Shown in pieces: positions 1 to 5,099 of a stretch of DNA of 5,121 nt. The first letter of the stretch is position 1; every line of letters begins with the position of its first letter. The position numbers and the translations under genes are program-made. The notes under the pieces were generated by a model. It made no database searches. It had not been told where the DNA came from and saw only the letters and a program-made list of their open reading frames with translations. Source of the DNA: Novosphingobium sp. 9U (lineage in GTDB: Bacteria > Pseudomonadota > Alphaproteobacteria > Sphingomonadales > Sphingomonadaceae); contig NZ_LR732513.1 in NCBI RefSeq assembly GCF_902506425.1, positions 1 through 5,121 of the forward strand, given 5' to 3'.

Positions 1-275
1 ACCTGTCGAGCCACAAGCGCGCATCGGTCCAGGTACTTATCGAGGCTGCAGGCGCAACCCTTCGCTTCCTCCCGCCCTACAGCCCCGACTTCAACCCGAT
101 CGAGAAAGCCTTTGCCCGCCTCAAGGCCATGTTGCGAAAAGCCGGTGAGCGATCCGTCTCTGGCCTGTGGGATCTCATCGGCAGGCTCGTCGACCTCTTC
201 AAGCCCGCCGAGTGCGCCAACTACTTCAGCTGTTGCGGATACAATCCGGAATGAGTGGAAAACGCTCTAAACGGA
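1..275 (+). mobile_element. IS630-family element, right end (boundary estimated)
   Basis: In this family the terminal repeat normally follows the transposase stop within a few tens of bases. Just after the stop at 254 the sequence reads GTGGAAAACGCTCTAAACGG. The AAAACGCTCTAA stretch (about 259-270) is a plausible end next to a TA-containing target. The matching left repeat is outside the window, so this end is a guess from position and not a demonstrated repeat. Confidence 0.4.
3..254 (+). CDS. IS630-family transposase, C-terminal fragment (5' part outside window)
   Basis: Only the last 83 residues are present. The reading frame is open from the window edge and ends at TGA 252-254. The fragment contains FLPPYSPDFNPIEKAFARLK, the signature of the third catalytic block of IS630/Tc1-mariner DDE transposases. 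The Glu of NPIEK is the expected last acidic residue of the DDE triad. After it comes the usual short helical tail, ending in CGYNPE. These enzymes cut and paste their element into TA dinucleotides. The N-terminal helix-turn-helix and the first two catalytic Asp residues would lie upstream, so whether the gene is intact cannot be judged. Nothing in the visible part is broken. The family call is firm; the subgroup is not. Confidence 0.93.
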   Translation: MSSHKRASVQVLIEAAGATLRFLPPYSPDFNPIEKAFARLKAMLRKAGERSVSGLWDLIGRLVDLFKPAECANYFSCCGYNPE

Positions 276-313
276 ACCGGTTTGAGAGTGTGCCAAGGCA
301 AACCGCGGTACCG

Positions 314-339
314 ACGCCAATCTGGATCCGCTCTGGCGT
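314..339. repeat. Short inverted repeat ACGCCA...TGGCGT
   Basis: ACGCCA at 314-319 and TGGCGT at 334-339 are perfect 6-bp arms around a 14-base loop. The repeat lies 60 bases after the IS630 stop codon and just before a second hairpin at 360-387. Alone it is within chance expectation for GC-rich DNA. Confidence 0.35.
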
Positions 340-359
340 GCACAGGGAGCGGCACCGGC

Positions 360-387
360 GCTTCCTGCCATGACTACGACAGGAAGC
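360..387. repeat. Inverted repeat GCTTCCTG...CAGGAAGC, possible hairpin
   Basis: Two perfect 8-bp arms (360-367 and 380-387) flank a 12-base loop. The position, about 105 bases after the transposase stop, would suit a transcript end. There is no T-run on either side, so it is not a standard intrinsic terminator. It could instead be part of an insertion-sequence end. The structure is seen directly; the function is unknown. Confidence 0.45.
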
Positions 388-807
388 AGGGCAGGGCACC
401 TATGTGCCAAAAACGCATCCTTCTCGATCTGGCCATCTGCCCTCCGTCTTAGAATCCGACGATCGGGCGACCGATTGGTGCTTGGCAGAACATGACACTA
501 CTATCTCCGCCATTCCAAAAGTATGAACGGCATGGCTTGCATAGCCCCCATCACGAAAGTGACACCTGACTCCTTGGATAAGGGGCAGTGGCATCATGTT
601 GCTCCGACCTCGGGGCCATGACGAGGGGCAGCGCAGGGCCAGGAAGCAGCATACAGCGCCGCCCAACCAAGCTTAAAGCTTCGATGATGCATTTGGCTTC
701 AGGCCGCTAAATGTGACGAACGTAAAGTGCCGGCAAGACGAGGGCAGGGCGAAACGAGGGTCAGGCGGTTCGGGTGATCGCACACAAGGGGCACACCCAT
801 GAATGAT

Positions 808-851
808 CTTCTCAGCGTAACCGAGACCCGCGCGAACGCGCGCCCGAGAAG
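808..851. repeat. Imperfect extended hairpin with CG-alternating core
   Basis: Outer arms CTTCTC (808-813) and GAGAAG (846-851) enclose a self-complementary core, CGCGCG-AA-CGCGCG (829-842). No coding region or obvious promoter accompanies it. The function is unknown. Confidence 0.35.
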
Positions 852-956
852 GCAATTTCAACCCAGCCGTGTCTGATCCTCACGGCCGAGGTCTTCGGCG
901 CAGCGGATGCCCCTTCAAGCCGGCACTGGAAGCGTCTGCCATCGCGGCGTTCACGA

Positions 957-1021
957 CTAGATCATGAACGGGAATCAGGCAGGGTCACGGCGGCCTAGTA
1001 GGTCGGCGTATCCTGATCTAG
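957..1021. repeat. Inverted repeat CTAGATCA...TGATCTAG
   Basis: Perfect 8-bp arms at 957-964 and 1014-1021 are separated by 49 bases. A second pair, ATCAGG 974-979 and CCTGAT 1012-1017, overlaps the right arm and could compete with it. The spacing is long for an operator or terminator. The arms could be the ends of a tiny decayed insertion, but no flanking target duplication is evident. Confidence 0.4.
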
Positions 1022-1239
1022 CCACAACATGCCTCCTGCAACGTCCTTGCATTCGTTCGTCGATCATTTGCCCTTCTCGTACACCCATCTTGCGATATGG
1101 ATCGGAAATGGTTCGTCGCGGTCAAAGCCGCCCCTCCATGCCGGGCCGACGCTGCGTGGTACGGATAGCAGAACTAGCCAATTGTTGAACAGCCAGCCTG
1201 GTCCGGCTTTCGGGATCCTCCGCTAATCAATCACGTCAA

Positions 1240-1252
1240 CCTCGCTACGAGG
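1240..1252. repeat. Small perfect hairpin CCTCG-CTA-CGAGG
   Basis: Five-base arms with a 3-base loop lie 16 bases before the longer inverted repeat that starts at 1268. It may belong to the same structured left-end region of the downstream IS110 element. It is weak when taken alone. Confidence 0.3.
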
Positions 1253-1267
1253 CACAGTTATGACGGC

Positions 1268-1329
1268 GGCCCGCTGCCGTGCCACCGTCCCGTGATAGAT
1301 CCGAGGAAATCTGCCGTGATCAGCGGGCC
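1268..1329. repeat. 9-bp inverted repeat GGCCCGCTG...CAGCGGGCC
   Basis: Perfect 9-bp arms (1268-1276 and 1321-1329) enclose 44 bases. The enclosed stretch has the shorter complementary pair AGAT/ATCT and repeats of CCGTGAT. The repeat lies 216 bases upstream of the IS110 transposase start, so it may sit inside the structured non-coding left end of that element or just outside it. No gene overlaps it. Confidence 0.5.
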
Positions 1330-1439
1330 TCAACCGAGCAAAGATCGTAAGCGGAGCCTGAGCCCCACCTTGCGCGTATGATCTGCCCGGCCGAGTCTCG
1401 CCGCCTTTGATGGGGGCGGAGATGGCTGGTGCTATGATG

Positions 1440-1544
1440 ATGTCATCTGTGGACTTCGGGTAATCGCGGTCTGAGTCGAGCTCATGATAACGTGCCGCGA
1501 TCCGGTGATTGTCCGGGTAACGCGAGCATGATCGGAGAGCTCCA
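1440..1544 (+). ncRNA. Candidate bridge RNA region of the IS110-subgroup element
   Basis: IS110-subgroup elements encode a structured guide (bridge) RNA in the non-coding stretch upstream of the transposase. Here that stretch contains a perfect 7-bp stem, ATCGCGG 1463-1469 with CCGCGAT 1495-1501, around a 25-base loop. Two related motifs, TCGGGTAATCGCG (1456-1468) and CCGGGTAACGCG (1514-1525), flank it. A TATGAT hexamer at 1433-1438 could act as a -10 box. In this family the matching -35 can come from the right end when the element circularises, so the lack of a well-spaced -35 here is not a contradiction. Location and structure are seen; RNA identity is inferred, and exact ends are unknown. 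Confidence 0.33.
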
Positions 1545-2573
1545 ATGATGTACGTGGGACTAGACGTTTCTCAGAAGTCGACGGCTATTTGCGTGGTGAA
1601 TGAGCGAGGGCAGCGCCAGTGGCGTGGCACCTGCCCCAGTGACCCGCATGTTCTGGCCTCACAGCTTAAGCGTCACGCCGGCGCGGATGCGAGGATTGGC
1701 ATCGAGACCGGCGCTATGACACCGTGGCTCGTACATGGCCTGCGCCAAGCCGGCCTAACGGTGGACTGCCTAGACGCACGGCGAGTGAAGGCCGCTCTGC
1801 AGATGCGGCTCAACAAGACAGATCAGAACGATGCTGAAGGCTTGGCTCAGGTGATGCGCACGGGTTGGTACCGCCCTGTTCATGTAAAGTCGCTGGACGC
1901 TCACCGGGCGAGATCTTTGCTGGGTGCCAGAGCGCAGCTGGTCGGCATGCGCACGCGCCTCACCAACATCATCCGTGGCATCCTCAAGACCTCAGGCATG
2001 CTGCCAGGATCAGGGCGCGGCCTACGCTTCGATCGACGCGTCGAAGAGCTCATCCAGGACGACCAGGAAGTCTGCATGGTCGTTCGTCCGCTGCTTGCGA
2101 CATTGCGGCACGTAGGCGAGCAGATCACCACGTTCGACAAAGCGGTGCTCCGTCAGGTTCGCGCCGATCCAACCTGCCGCTTGTTGATGAGTGTTCCTGG
2201 CAACGGGGCCTTGTCGTCGCTCGTTTACGTGAGCACTGTCGAGGACCCAAAACGGTTCTCGCGATCCCGGGCTGTGGGAGCGCACTTGCGTTTAACACCC
2301 CGCCGATACCAGTCCGGTGACATCGATCGTAGCGGCCGGATTTCGCGGTGCGGCGACAGTCTGGCGCGTACGCTGATGTACGAGGCGGCCATTGTGATCC
2401 TGCATCGGGTCAAGCGAGCGTCACAGCTGAGTGAATGGGCACAGGCCATCGCTCAATGAGCCGGACCGGGGAAAGCGCGCGTCGCATTGGCTCGCAAACT
2501 TCCCGTCATCCTGCACAGCATCTGGCGATGAGGAGAGGCATTCCGCTGGTCTGGTGCCACACTTTCGGCCTGA
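1545..2573 (+). pseudogene. IS110-family (IS110 subgroup) DEDD transposase, two in-frame stop codons
   Basis: The start is ATG 1545, with GGAGAG at 1534-1539 as ribosome binding site. The uninterrupted part is 304 residues. The N-terminal RuvC-like DEDD domain is complete: D7 in GLDVSQK, E54 in GIETGAM, and D93 and D96 in NKTDQNDAEGL. The C-terminal domain shows LLMSVPGNG (213-221) and YQSGDIDRSGRISRCGD, where S257 is the probable catalytic serine of this family. The frame stops at TGA 2457-2459. It then continues in the same frame as AGPGKARVALARKLPVILH, stops again at TGA 2529-2531, and continues GEAFRWSG to TGA 2571-2573. These segments match the expected family C-terminus, so the restored length is about 342 codons. 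The first TGA is most simply CGA (Arg) mutated to TGA. The product would normally excise and integrate the element with a guide RNA. The truncated form lacks about 38 residues and is probably inactive. Confidence 0.88.
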
Positions 2574-2800
2574 TACGTCGACTTAGTCCGGCACGCGCCG
2601 GACGCTACTGTCGCCCTCGGGCGAGGTGTAGGTGACTGCGTGGATTGGGGCCTTGGGTGCGCCACGAGCGCAAACCCGTTGTGGACCTTGCAGCACCTGC
2701 GCTTCCGGGCCGGACCAGATGTTGCGGCGGCCGATGCCGACCGCGTAGAGAACCGTGATCCGGGCGAAGTAGCTGCAGCAAGGCTTGACGAAGGCGGCGC
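2574..2800. other. Spacer between the IS110 and IS1111 elements
   Basis: About 225 bases separate the end of the IS110 reading frame from the estimated right end of the IS1111 element. A minus-strand open frame crosses the spacer and runs on into the IS1111 non-coding end, so it cannot be one natural gene. Its spacer part was not recognised. The spacer may hold a short remnant of the DNA that received the insertions. Two hairpins at 2586-2626 are the only clear structure. Confidence 0.45.
2586..2626. repeat. Two adjacent strong hairpins
   Basis: GTCCGGC 2586-2592 pairs with GCCGGAC 2597-2603 across a 4-base ACGC loop. Eight bases later TCGCCC 2611-2616 faces GGGCGA 2619-2624, and alternatively CCTC 2615-2618 faces GAGG 2623-2626. 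Neither is followed by a T-run on either strand, so a standard terminator is unlikely. They lie only 13 bases after the final stop of the IS110 pseudogene. They may form part of that element's right end, or be the type of palindromic target that IS110-family elements often choose. Confidence 0.5.
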
Positions 2801-2807
2801 GATTAGA

Positions 2808-2819
2808 GAACGGCCCCTG
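2808..2819. repeat. Subterminal inverted repeat, right end of IS1111 element
   Basis: GAACGGCCCCTG here matches the reverse complement of 4141-4152 (GGACGCCCCCCG) at 9 of 12 positions. IS1111-subgroup elements carry short subterminal repeats a few bases inside each end, so the true end is expected a few bases to the left. Confidence 0.5.
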
Positions 2820-3057
2820 CGGCGCAAGAGCTCGTTTGGTATGGTTTCGCTGGTCGGATGCTGCCATCTGTCCGGCCTCGATGCCGCGTTGTTCGCAGCG
2901 GGCCAGTATGGGAGTTCGCGGACCGGATCCAAATGATGTGAGCGTGCTCGAGCGCACAACGACATCGACTGGTTTTTCCTGCCCCGTCTTACCGACTTTT
3001 GCGCCATACCTTCCTTCGACCTTGCCGTCCTCCGACAACCTCTGACGGATCAACGAC
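2820..3057 (-). ncRNA. Candidate guide-RNA (bridge/seek RNA) region of the IS1111 element
   Basis: In IS1111-subgroup elements the guide RNA is encoded downstream of the transposase, between its stop and the right end. This stretch is non-coding, about 240 bases long and lies in that position. It contains nested complementary arms: TCCGG 2871-2875 with CCGGA 2923-2927, enclosing CCGC 2884-2887 with GCGG 2898-2901. The layout resembles right ends that I recall from other rhizobial IS1111 elements. Position and foldback are seen. The RNA itself, its ends and its guide loops are inferred. Confidence 0.4.
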
Positions 3058-4086
3058 CTAAGCCGCCGATACCTCCGGAGCTCTGTAATTTTCTTGTTTA
3101 GCGAGCAGTGCCCAGACGATGCGAGCCGTCTTGTTAGCGAGCGCTACAATCGCCAACATCCGCGGCTTGCGCGCGAGCAAAGCGTTGAGCCATGAACCCT
3201 CTTTGTCGCCCCGTTTGCATGCGTGGCGCACAACGGCGCTACTGCCGATTATAAGGAGGCGCCTGAGCGTTCGCTCTCCCATCTTCGAGGTTCGGCCGAG
3301 CTTCTGCTTGCCCCCCGTAGACTTCTGCAGGGGGGTGAGGCCCAGCCAGGCTGCAAAGTCTCGCCCCCGCCGGAATGTCTCAACCGGCGGCGCCAAAGCT
3401 GCGATGGCAGTCGCCGCAATTGGGCCGATCCCCAGGATGGTCATCAGCCGTCGTGAGATTGGATCTGCCTGGGCACGCTGCTTGATTTCCAAGTCGAGTT
3501 CATCGATCTGACGATCCAGTTCCTTCAGATGTGCATACATCGTCTGAAACATTCGCCGAGCAGCCTCGGGCAACGAACTTGTTTGTTCCTCGAAGATCTT
3601 CGAGAGCTCAATCATCCAAAATGTTCCCTTAGGTGCAACCCAACCATACTCAGCCATGTGACCTCGAATGGCGTTTATGGTCTGAGTTCTCTGTCTAACC
3701 ATGAGATCGCGGGTCCGGAACACCATTGCTGAGGCCTGCTGCTCTTCACTCTTCACTGCGACAAAGCGCATGTTTGACCGTTGTGCTGCTTCGCAGATCG
3801 CCTCAGCATCGGCGGCATCATTCTTGTGCCGCTTGACAAAGGGCTTGACGTAGGCGGGCGGGATGAGCCGGACTTCATGGCCCGTTCGCGCGAGCTCTCG
3901 CGCCCAATGATGAGCTCCGCCGCAGGCCTTCATAGCAACAAGGCAGCGTGGCTGTTTGGCGAGGAATGCCAGGATCTTACGGCGCGTTATGCGAACGCTA
4001 AACAGTTGCCGACCTGCTGCATCAGCTCCGTGGGCTTGGAACACATTCTTTGCGATATCCAAGCCGATCGTGTGAACCTCGTTCAT
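3058..4086 (-). CDS. IS1111-subgroup IS110-family transposase, full length, catalytic Glu replaced by Lys
   Basis: The gene encodes 342 residues, the normal family length, with no stop or frameshift. The start is ATG 4086-4084, with AAGGAG (4097-4092) five bases upstream. The N-terminal RuvC-like domain shows D10 in IGLDIAKNVFQ, then VAMKACGGAHHW at 50-61, where other family members have E in place of K53, then KNDAADAEAICEA with D90 and D93. The C-terminal domain shows LGIGPIAATAIAA (218-230), FAAWLGLTPLQKSTGG with probable catalytic S256, GRTSKMGERTLRRLL (264-278) and ALANKTARIVWALL (315-328). The role is guide-RNA-directed recombination of the element. Loss of the metal-binding Glu of the DEDD set predicts an inactive enzyme. 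A single G-to-A change (opposite position 3930) would explain the lysine codon AAG. The gene stands alone and is transcribed toward its own candidate guide-RNA region. Confidence 0.95.
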   Translation of the reverse strand: MNEVHTIGLDIAKNVFQAHGADAAGRQLFSVRITRRKILAFLAKQPRCLVAMKACGGAHHWARELARTGHEVRLIPPAYVKPFVKRHKNDAADAEAICEAAQRSNMRFVAVKSEEQQASAMVFRTRDLMVRQRTQTINAIRGHMAEYGWVAPKGTFWMIELSKIFEEQTSSLPEAARRMFQTMYAHLKELDRQIDELDLEIKQRAQADPISRRLMTILGIGPIAATAIAALAPPVETFRRGRDFAAWLGLTPLQKSTGGKQKLGRTSKMGERTLRRLLIIGSSAVVRHACKRGDKEGSWLNALLARKPRMLAIVALANKTARIVWALLAKQENYRAPEVSAA

Positions 4087-4091
4087 AGTAA

Positions 4092-4097
4092 CTCCTT
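4092..4097 (-). promoter_or_regulatory. Ribosome binding site of the IS1111 transposase
   Basis: Read on the minus strand this is AAGGAG, five bases before the ATG at 4086. It fixes the start codon; the next residues, NEVHTIGLD, match the normal N-terminus of the family. Confidence 0.75.
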
Positions 4098-4140
4098 TCG
4101 TCAGTACTCACCATCCTAGTATTTGCCACATCTGAGCTGT

Positions 4141-4152
4141 CGGGGGGCGTCC
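4141..4152. repeat. Subterminal inverted repeat, left end of IS1111 element
   Basis: The plus strand reads CGGGGGGCGTCC. Its reverse complement agrees with 2808-2819 at 9 of 12 positions. It sits about 55 bases upstream of the transposase start, so the element should end a few bases to the right, near 4155-4160. The IS66 tnpA frame begins right after that. Confidence 0.5.
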
Positions 4153-4164
4153 ATCCCATCATGT

Positions 4165-4606
4165 GATGATGCTGGTACGAGCGGGGCTCAGCGGCTTGAG
4201 ATCTTCACTGGCGCAGGAGAGCGCCGGGATTGGCCACCTGAGGTAAAGGTCTCGATCGTCGCCCAGAGCCACTCGGGACACGAGTCCACCAGCGCTGTGG
4301 CTCGCAGGCATGCGATGTGCCCCTCACAGCTATTCACCTGGCGCCGCGAGCTCCCGCAAGCAGATGCAGGCTCAAGGGCTGACATTGCCCGCCACCCCGG
4401 CGGCCGCGCCGCTGTTCGTCCCTGCCGTGGTAGAGCCCGCCGTGCCGAGCGACGCTGGTTCGGTCGGCAGGCGTCCACGACGTCGGCGCCGATCATCGCC
4501 GGGTGCTGTGGAGCTGGAGATTGATGGAGTGGCCGTGAGGATCGCGTGCGGTGCCGACAAGGGGCTGATCGCGGCGGTAATCCAAGCTCTCAAGGCGACG
4601 CGATGA
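4165..4606 (+). pseudogene. tnpA: IS66-family TnpA (OrfA), start codon missing and one frameshift
   Basis: TnpA is the small helix-turn-helix accessory protein of IS66 elements. The first segment (4165-4352) reads GAQRLEIFTGAGERRDWPPE, then VARRHAMCPSQLFTWRREL, the DNA-binding helix-turn-helix shared with IS3 OrfA proteins. At the CCC run 4353-4355 one extra base shifts the frame. The protein resumes as RKQMQAQGLTLPATPAAAP, runs through an Ala/Pro-rich linker and a basic GRRPRRRRR patch, and ends VRIACGADKGLIAAVIQALK before TGA 4604-4606. Restored length is about 147 residues, normal for the family. No ATG, GTG or TTG lies in frame between the IS1111 end and the first conserved residues. The nearest ATGs, at 4161, 4166 and 4169, are out of frame. 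A TTG at 4123, inside the IS1111 end, is in frame but is probably accidental. Family identity is strong; the gene is non-functional as read. Confidence 0.87.
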
Positions 4607-4960
4607 TCGGACCTGGTGTTGGCGCACGCGTCATGGTCGCAACTCGGCCTGTGGATTTTTCGTAAAGGCCCAGACTCCCTGGCGGCGCTCGTGGGTGCCG
4701 AGTATGGCGGTGATCCCTTTTCGGGGGTGATCTACGTTTTTCGAGCCAAGCGCAGCGACCGGATCAAGCTGATCTGCTGGGACGGCACTGGCCTGTGTTT
4801 GATGGCCAAGAAGCTGGAGCAAGGAGGCTTTCGCTGGCCGGGCATCCAGGACGGCGTGATGCGCATCACGGCGGCCCAACTCGGCGCTTTGCTGGAGGGT
4901 TTGGACTGGCGCCGCGTGCATGGTGGCCGGCGTCCGATAGCACCGCAGATCGCCGGTTGA
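4603..4960 (+). pseudogene. tnpB: IS66-family TnpB (Orf2, 'IS66 Orf2 like protein'), frameshifted
   Basis: The start ATG 4603-4605 overlaps the tnpA stop as ATGA, which suggests translational coupling. The first 19 residues read MIGPGVGARVMVATRPVDF. A run of five T (4656-4660) then holds one base more than needed, and the frame hits TAA at 4663-4665. Removing one T restores DFRKGPDSLAAL, followed by DPFSG (37-41), IYVFRAKRSDRIKLICWDG (43-61), LCLMAKKLEQGGFRWP and the usual C-terminus up to TGA 4958-4960. The restored length of about 118 residues is normal. TnpB is required for IS66 transposition, but its biochemical role is poorly defined. The shift needed is +1, unlike the -1 programmed slippage known from other IS families, so decay or a sequencing error is more likely than recoding. 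Confidence 0.9.
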
Positions 4961-5019
4961 CGCGGGTTTAAGCTAGTGATTCACCGATCTGGAAGGTAGT
5001 GTCCCATGGCGTGGTGTAG

Positions 5020-5031
5020 GAAGGGCCCTTC
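5020..5031. repeat. 12-bp perfect palindrome GAAGGGCCCTTC
   Basis: The sequence is its own reverse complement over all 12 bases. It lies about 30 bases inside the putative new element's left end and about 70 bases before the ORF at 5100. It could be a protein-binding site or chance. No loop is present, so RNA hairpin formation would be poor. Confidence 0.5.
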
Positions 5032-5050
5032 GATGAGGTGGCCATCGCCG

Positions 5051-5095
5051 ATCTTCGGTTAGGGTTCGGATGCGAACTCGAACCTGAAGGAAGAT
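5051..5095 (+). promoter_or_regulatory. Hairpin that masks the ribosome binding site of the ORF at 5100
   Basis: ATCTTC 5051-5056 pairs with GAAGAT 5090-5095, and GGTTCG 5063-5068 pairs with CGAACC 5079-5084, around a 10-base loop. The bases between are partly complementary. The Shine-Dalgarno stretch AAGGAAG (5087-5093) is buried in the lower stem. In several IS elements (IS10 and IS50 are the known cases) such a structure forms only on transcripts entering from outside and blocks unwanted transposase synthesis. That role is inferred here. Confidence 0.5.
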
Positions 5096-5099
5096 AGCG

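Larger units (their letters stand above)
255..1254. other. Gene-free stretch of about 1 kb between two insertion sequences
   Basis: No reading frame here has a convincing start, ribosome binding site and recognisable protein family together. The open frames on both strands are under 90 codons, overlap each other in several frames and look like chance products of high GC content. The stretch holds several short inverted repeats (314-339, 360-387, 808-851, 957-1021), listed separately where worthwhile. No tRNA, rRNA or CRISPR repeat was seen. It is probably decayed sequence between mobile elements, possibly including fragments of older insertions that I could not identify. Confidence 0.6.
1255..2580 (+). 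mobile_element. IS110-family insertion sequence (ends not resolved)
   Basis: The transposase pseudogene at 1545-2573 together with about 290 bases of structured, non-coding DNA upstream fits the IS110-subgroup layout: long left end with guide RNA, short right end. Elements of this subgroup generally lack terminal inverted repeats and often make no clear target duplication. The outer limits therefore cannot be set from sequence alone, and the coordinates given are outer estimates. Confidence 0.45.
2800..4160 (-). mobile_element. IS1111-subgroup (IS110 family) insertion sequence
   Basis: A full-length IS1111-type transposase lies on the minus strand with a short leader at its 5' side (4087-4160) and about 250 non-coding bases at its 3' side (2808-3057). 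Subterminal imperfect inverted repeats were found at 2808-2819 and 4141-4152, which is the arrangement typical of this subgroup. The estimated length of about 1.35 kb also fits. The left flank of the element (right side of the window) runs into an IS66 tnpA gene. The exact ends and core bases cannot be fixed without an uninterrupted target or a sister copy. Confidence 0.7.
4156..4990 (+). mobile_element. IS66-family element, partial (tnpA and tnpB only, left end missing)
   Basis: tnpA and tnpB are in the normal order with the typical ATGA overlap (4603-4606). No IS66 left terminal repeat (usually beginning GTAAGC) was found upstream, either directly or on the far side of the IS1111 insertion. 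No tnpC (the large DDE transposase) follows in the window. The sequence after tnpB changes into what looks like the end of another element near 4990. The element is therefore interrupted on both sides, and both visible genes are frameshifted. Confidence 0.7.
4961..5099 (+). other. Gap after tnpB: IS66 spacer followed by the probable left end of another element
   Basis: The first 30 bases after tnpB look like a normal IS66 tnpB-tnpC spacer. From about 4991 (GGAAGGTAGTGTCCCATGGC) the character changes to a leader with a 12-bp palindrome and a hairpin just before a new ATG. At 139 bases the gap is much longer than usual between tnpB and tnpC, which supports a second insertion here. No open frame of note lies inside it. 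Confidence 0.45.

Noticed and set aside
587..601. TGGCATCATGTTGCT, resembling a sigma-54 (-24/-12) promoter
   Set aside because: The distance between GG and GC is 9 bases; the strict requirement is 10. No gene follows and no NifA-type upstream site was found.
400..666. Minus-strand open frame of 88 codons
   Set aside because: No family similarity, no convincing ribosome binding site, and atypical Cys/Ser/Arg-rich composition.
669..681. AAGCTT-A-AAGCTT palindrome
   Set aside because: Two restriction-type hexamers one base apart; short, A/T-rich and probably chance.
799..876. Possible 25-codon ORF (MNDLLSVTETRANARPRR...)
   Set aside because: It has only a weakly placed AAGGGG upstream, overlaps a large foldback and shows no recognisable similarity; it is too short to support.
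1407..1438. TTGATG ... TATGAT as a complete sigma-70 promoter for the IS110 transposase
   Set aside because: The spacing is 20 bases, too long for a standard promoter. Only the -10-like hexamer was kept, as a possible half-promoter completed on circularisation.
2453..3007. Minus-strand open frame of 184 codons downstream of IS110
   Set aside because: It overlaps the antisense of the transposase C-terminus and the element boundary, is rich in Ser/Arg/Pro as in chance frames, and matches no family.
2583..3053. Minus-strand open frame of 156 codons across the spacer and IS1111 right end
   Set aside because: It crosses the estimated element boundary, has no recognisable domain, and overlaps a region that fits non-coding IS1111 right-end DNA. 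Its length is unremarkable in GC-rich sequence.
4656..4665. Programmed frameshifting at the T5 run in tnpB
   Set aside because: The shift needed is +1, there is no known slippery-site logic for IS66 tnpB, and a +1 indel is also present in tnpA.
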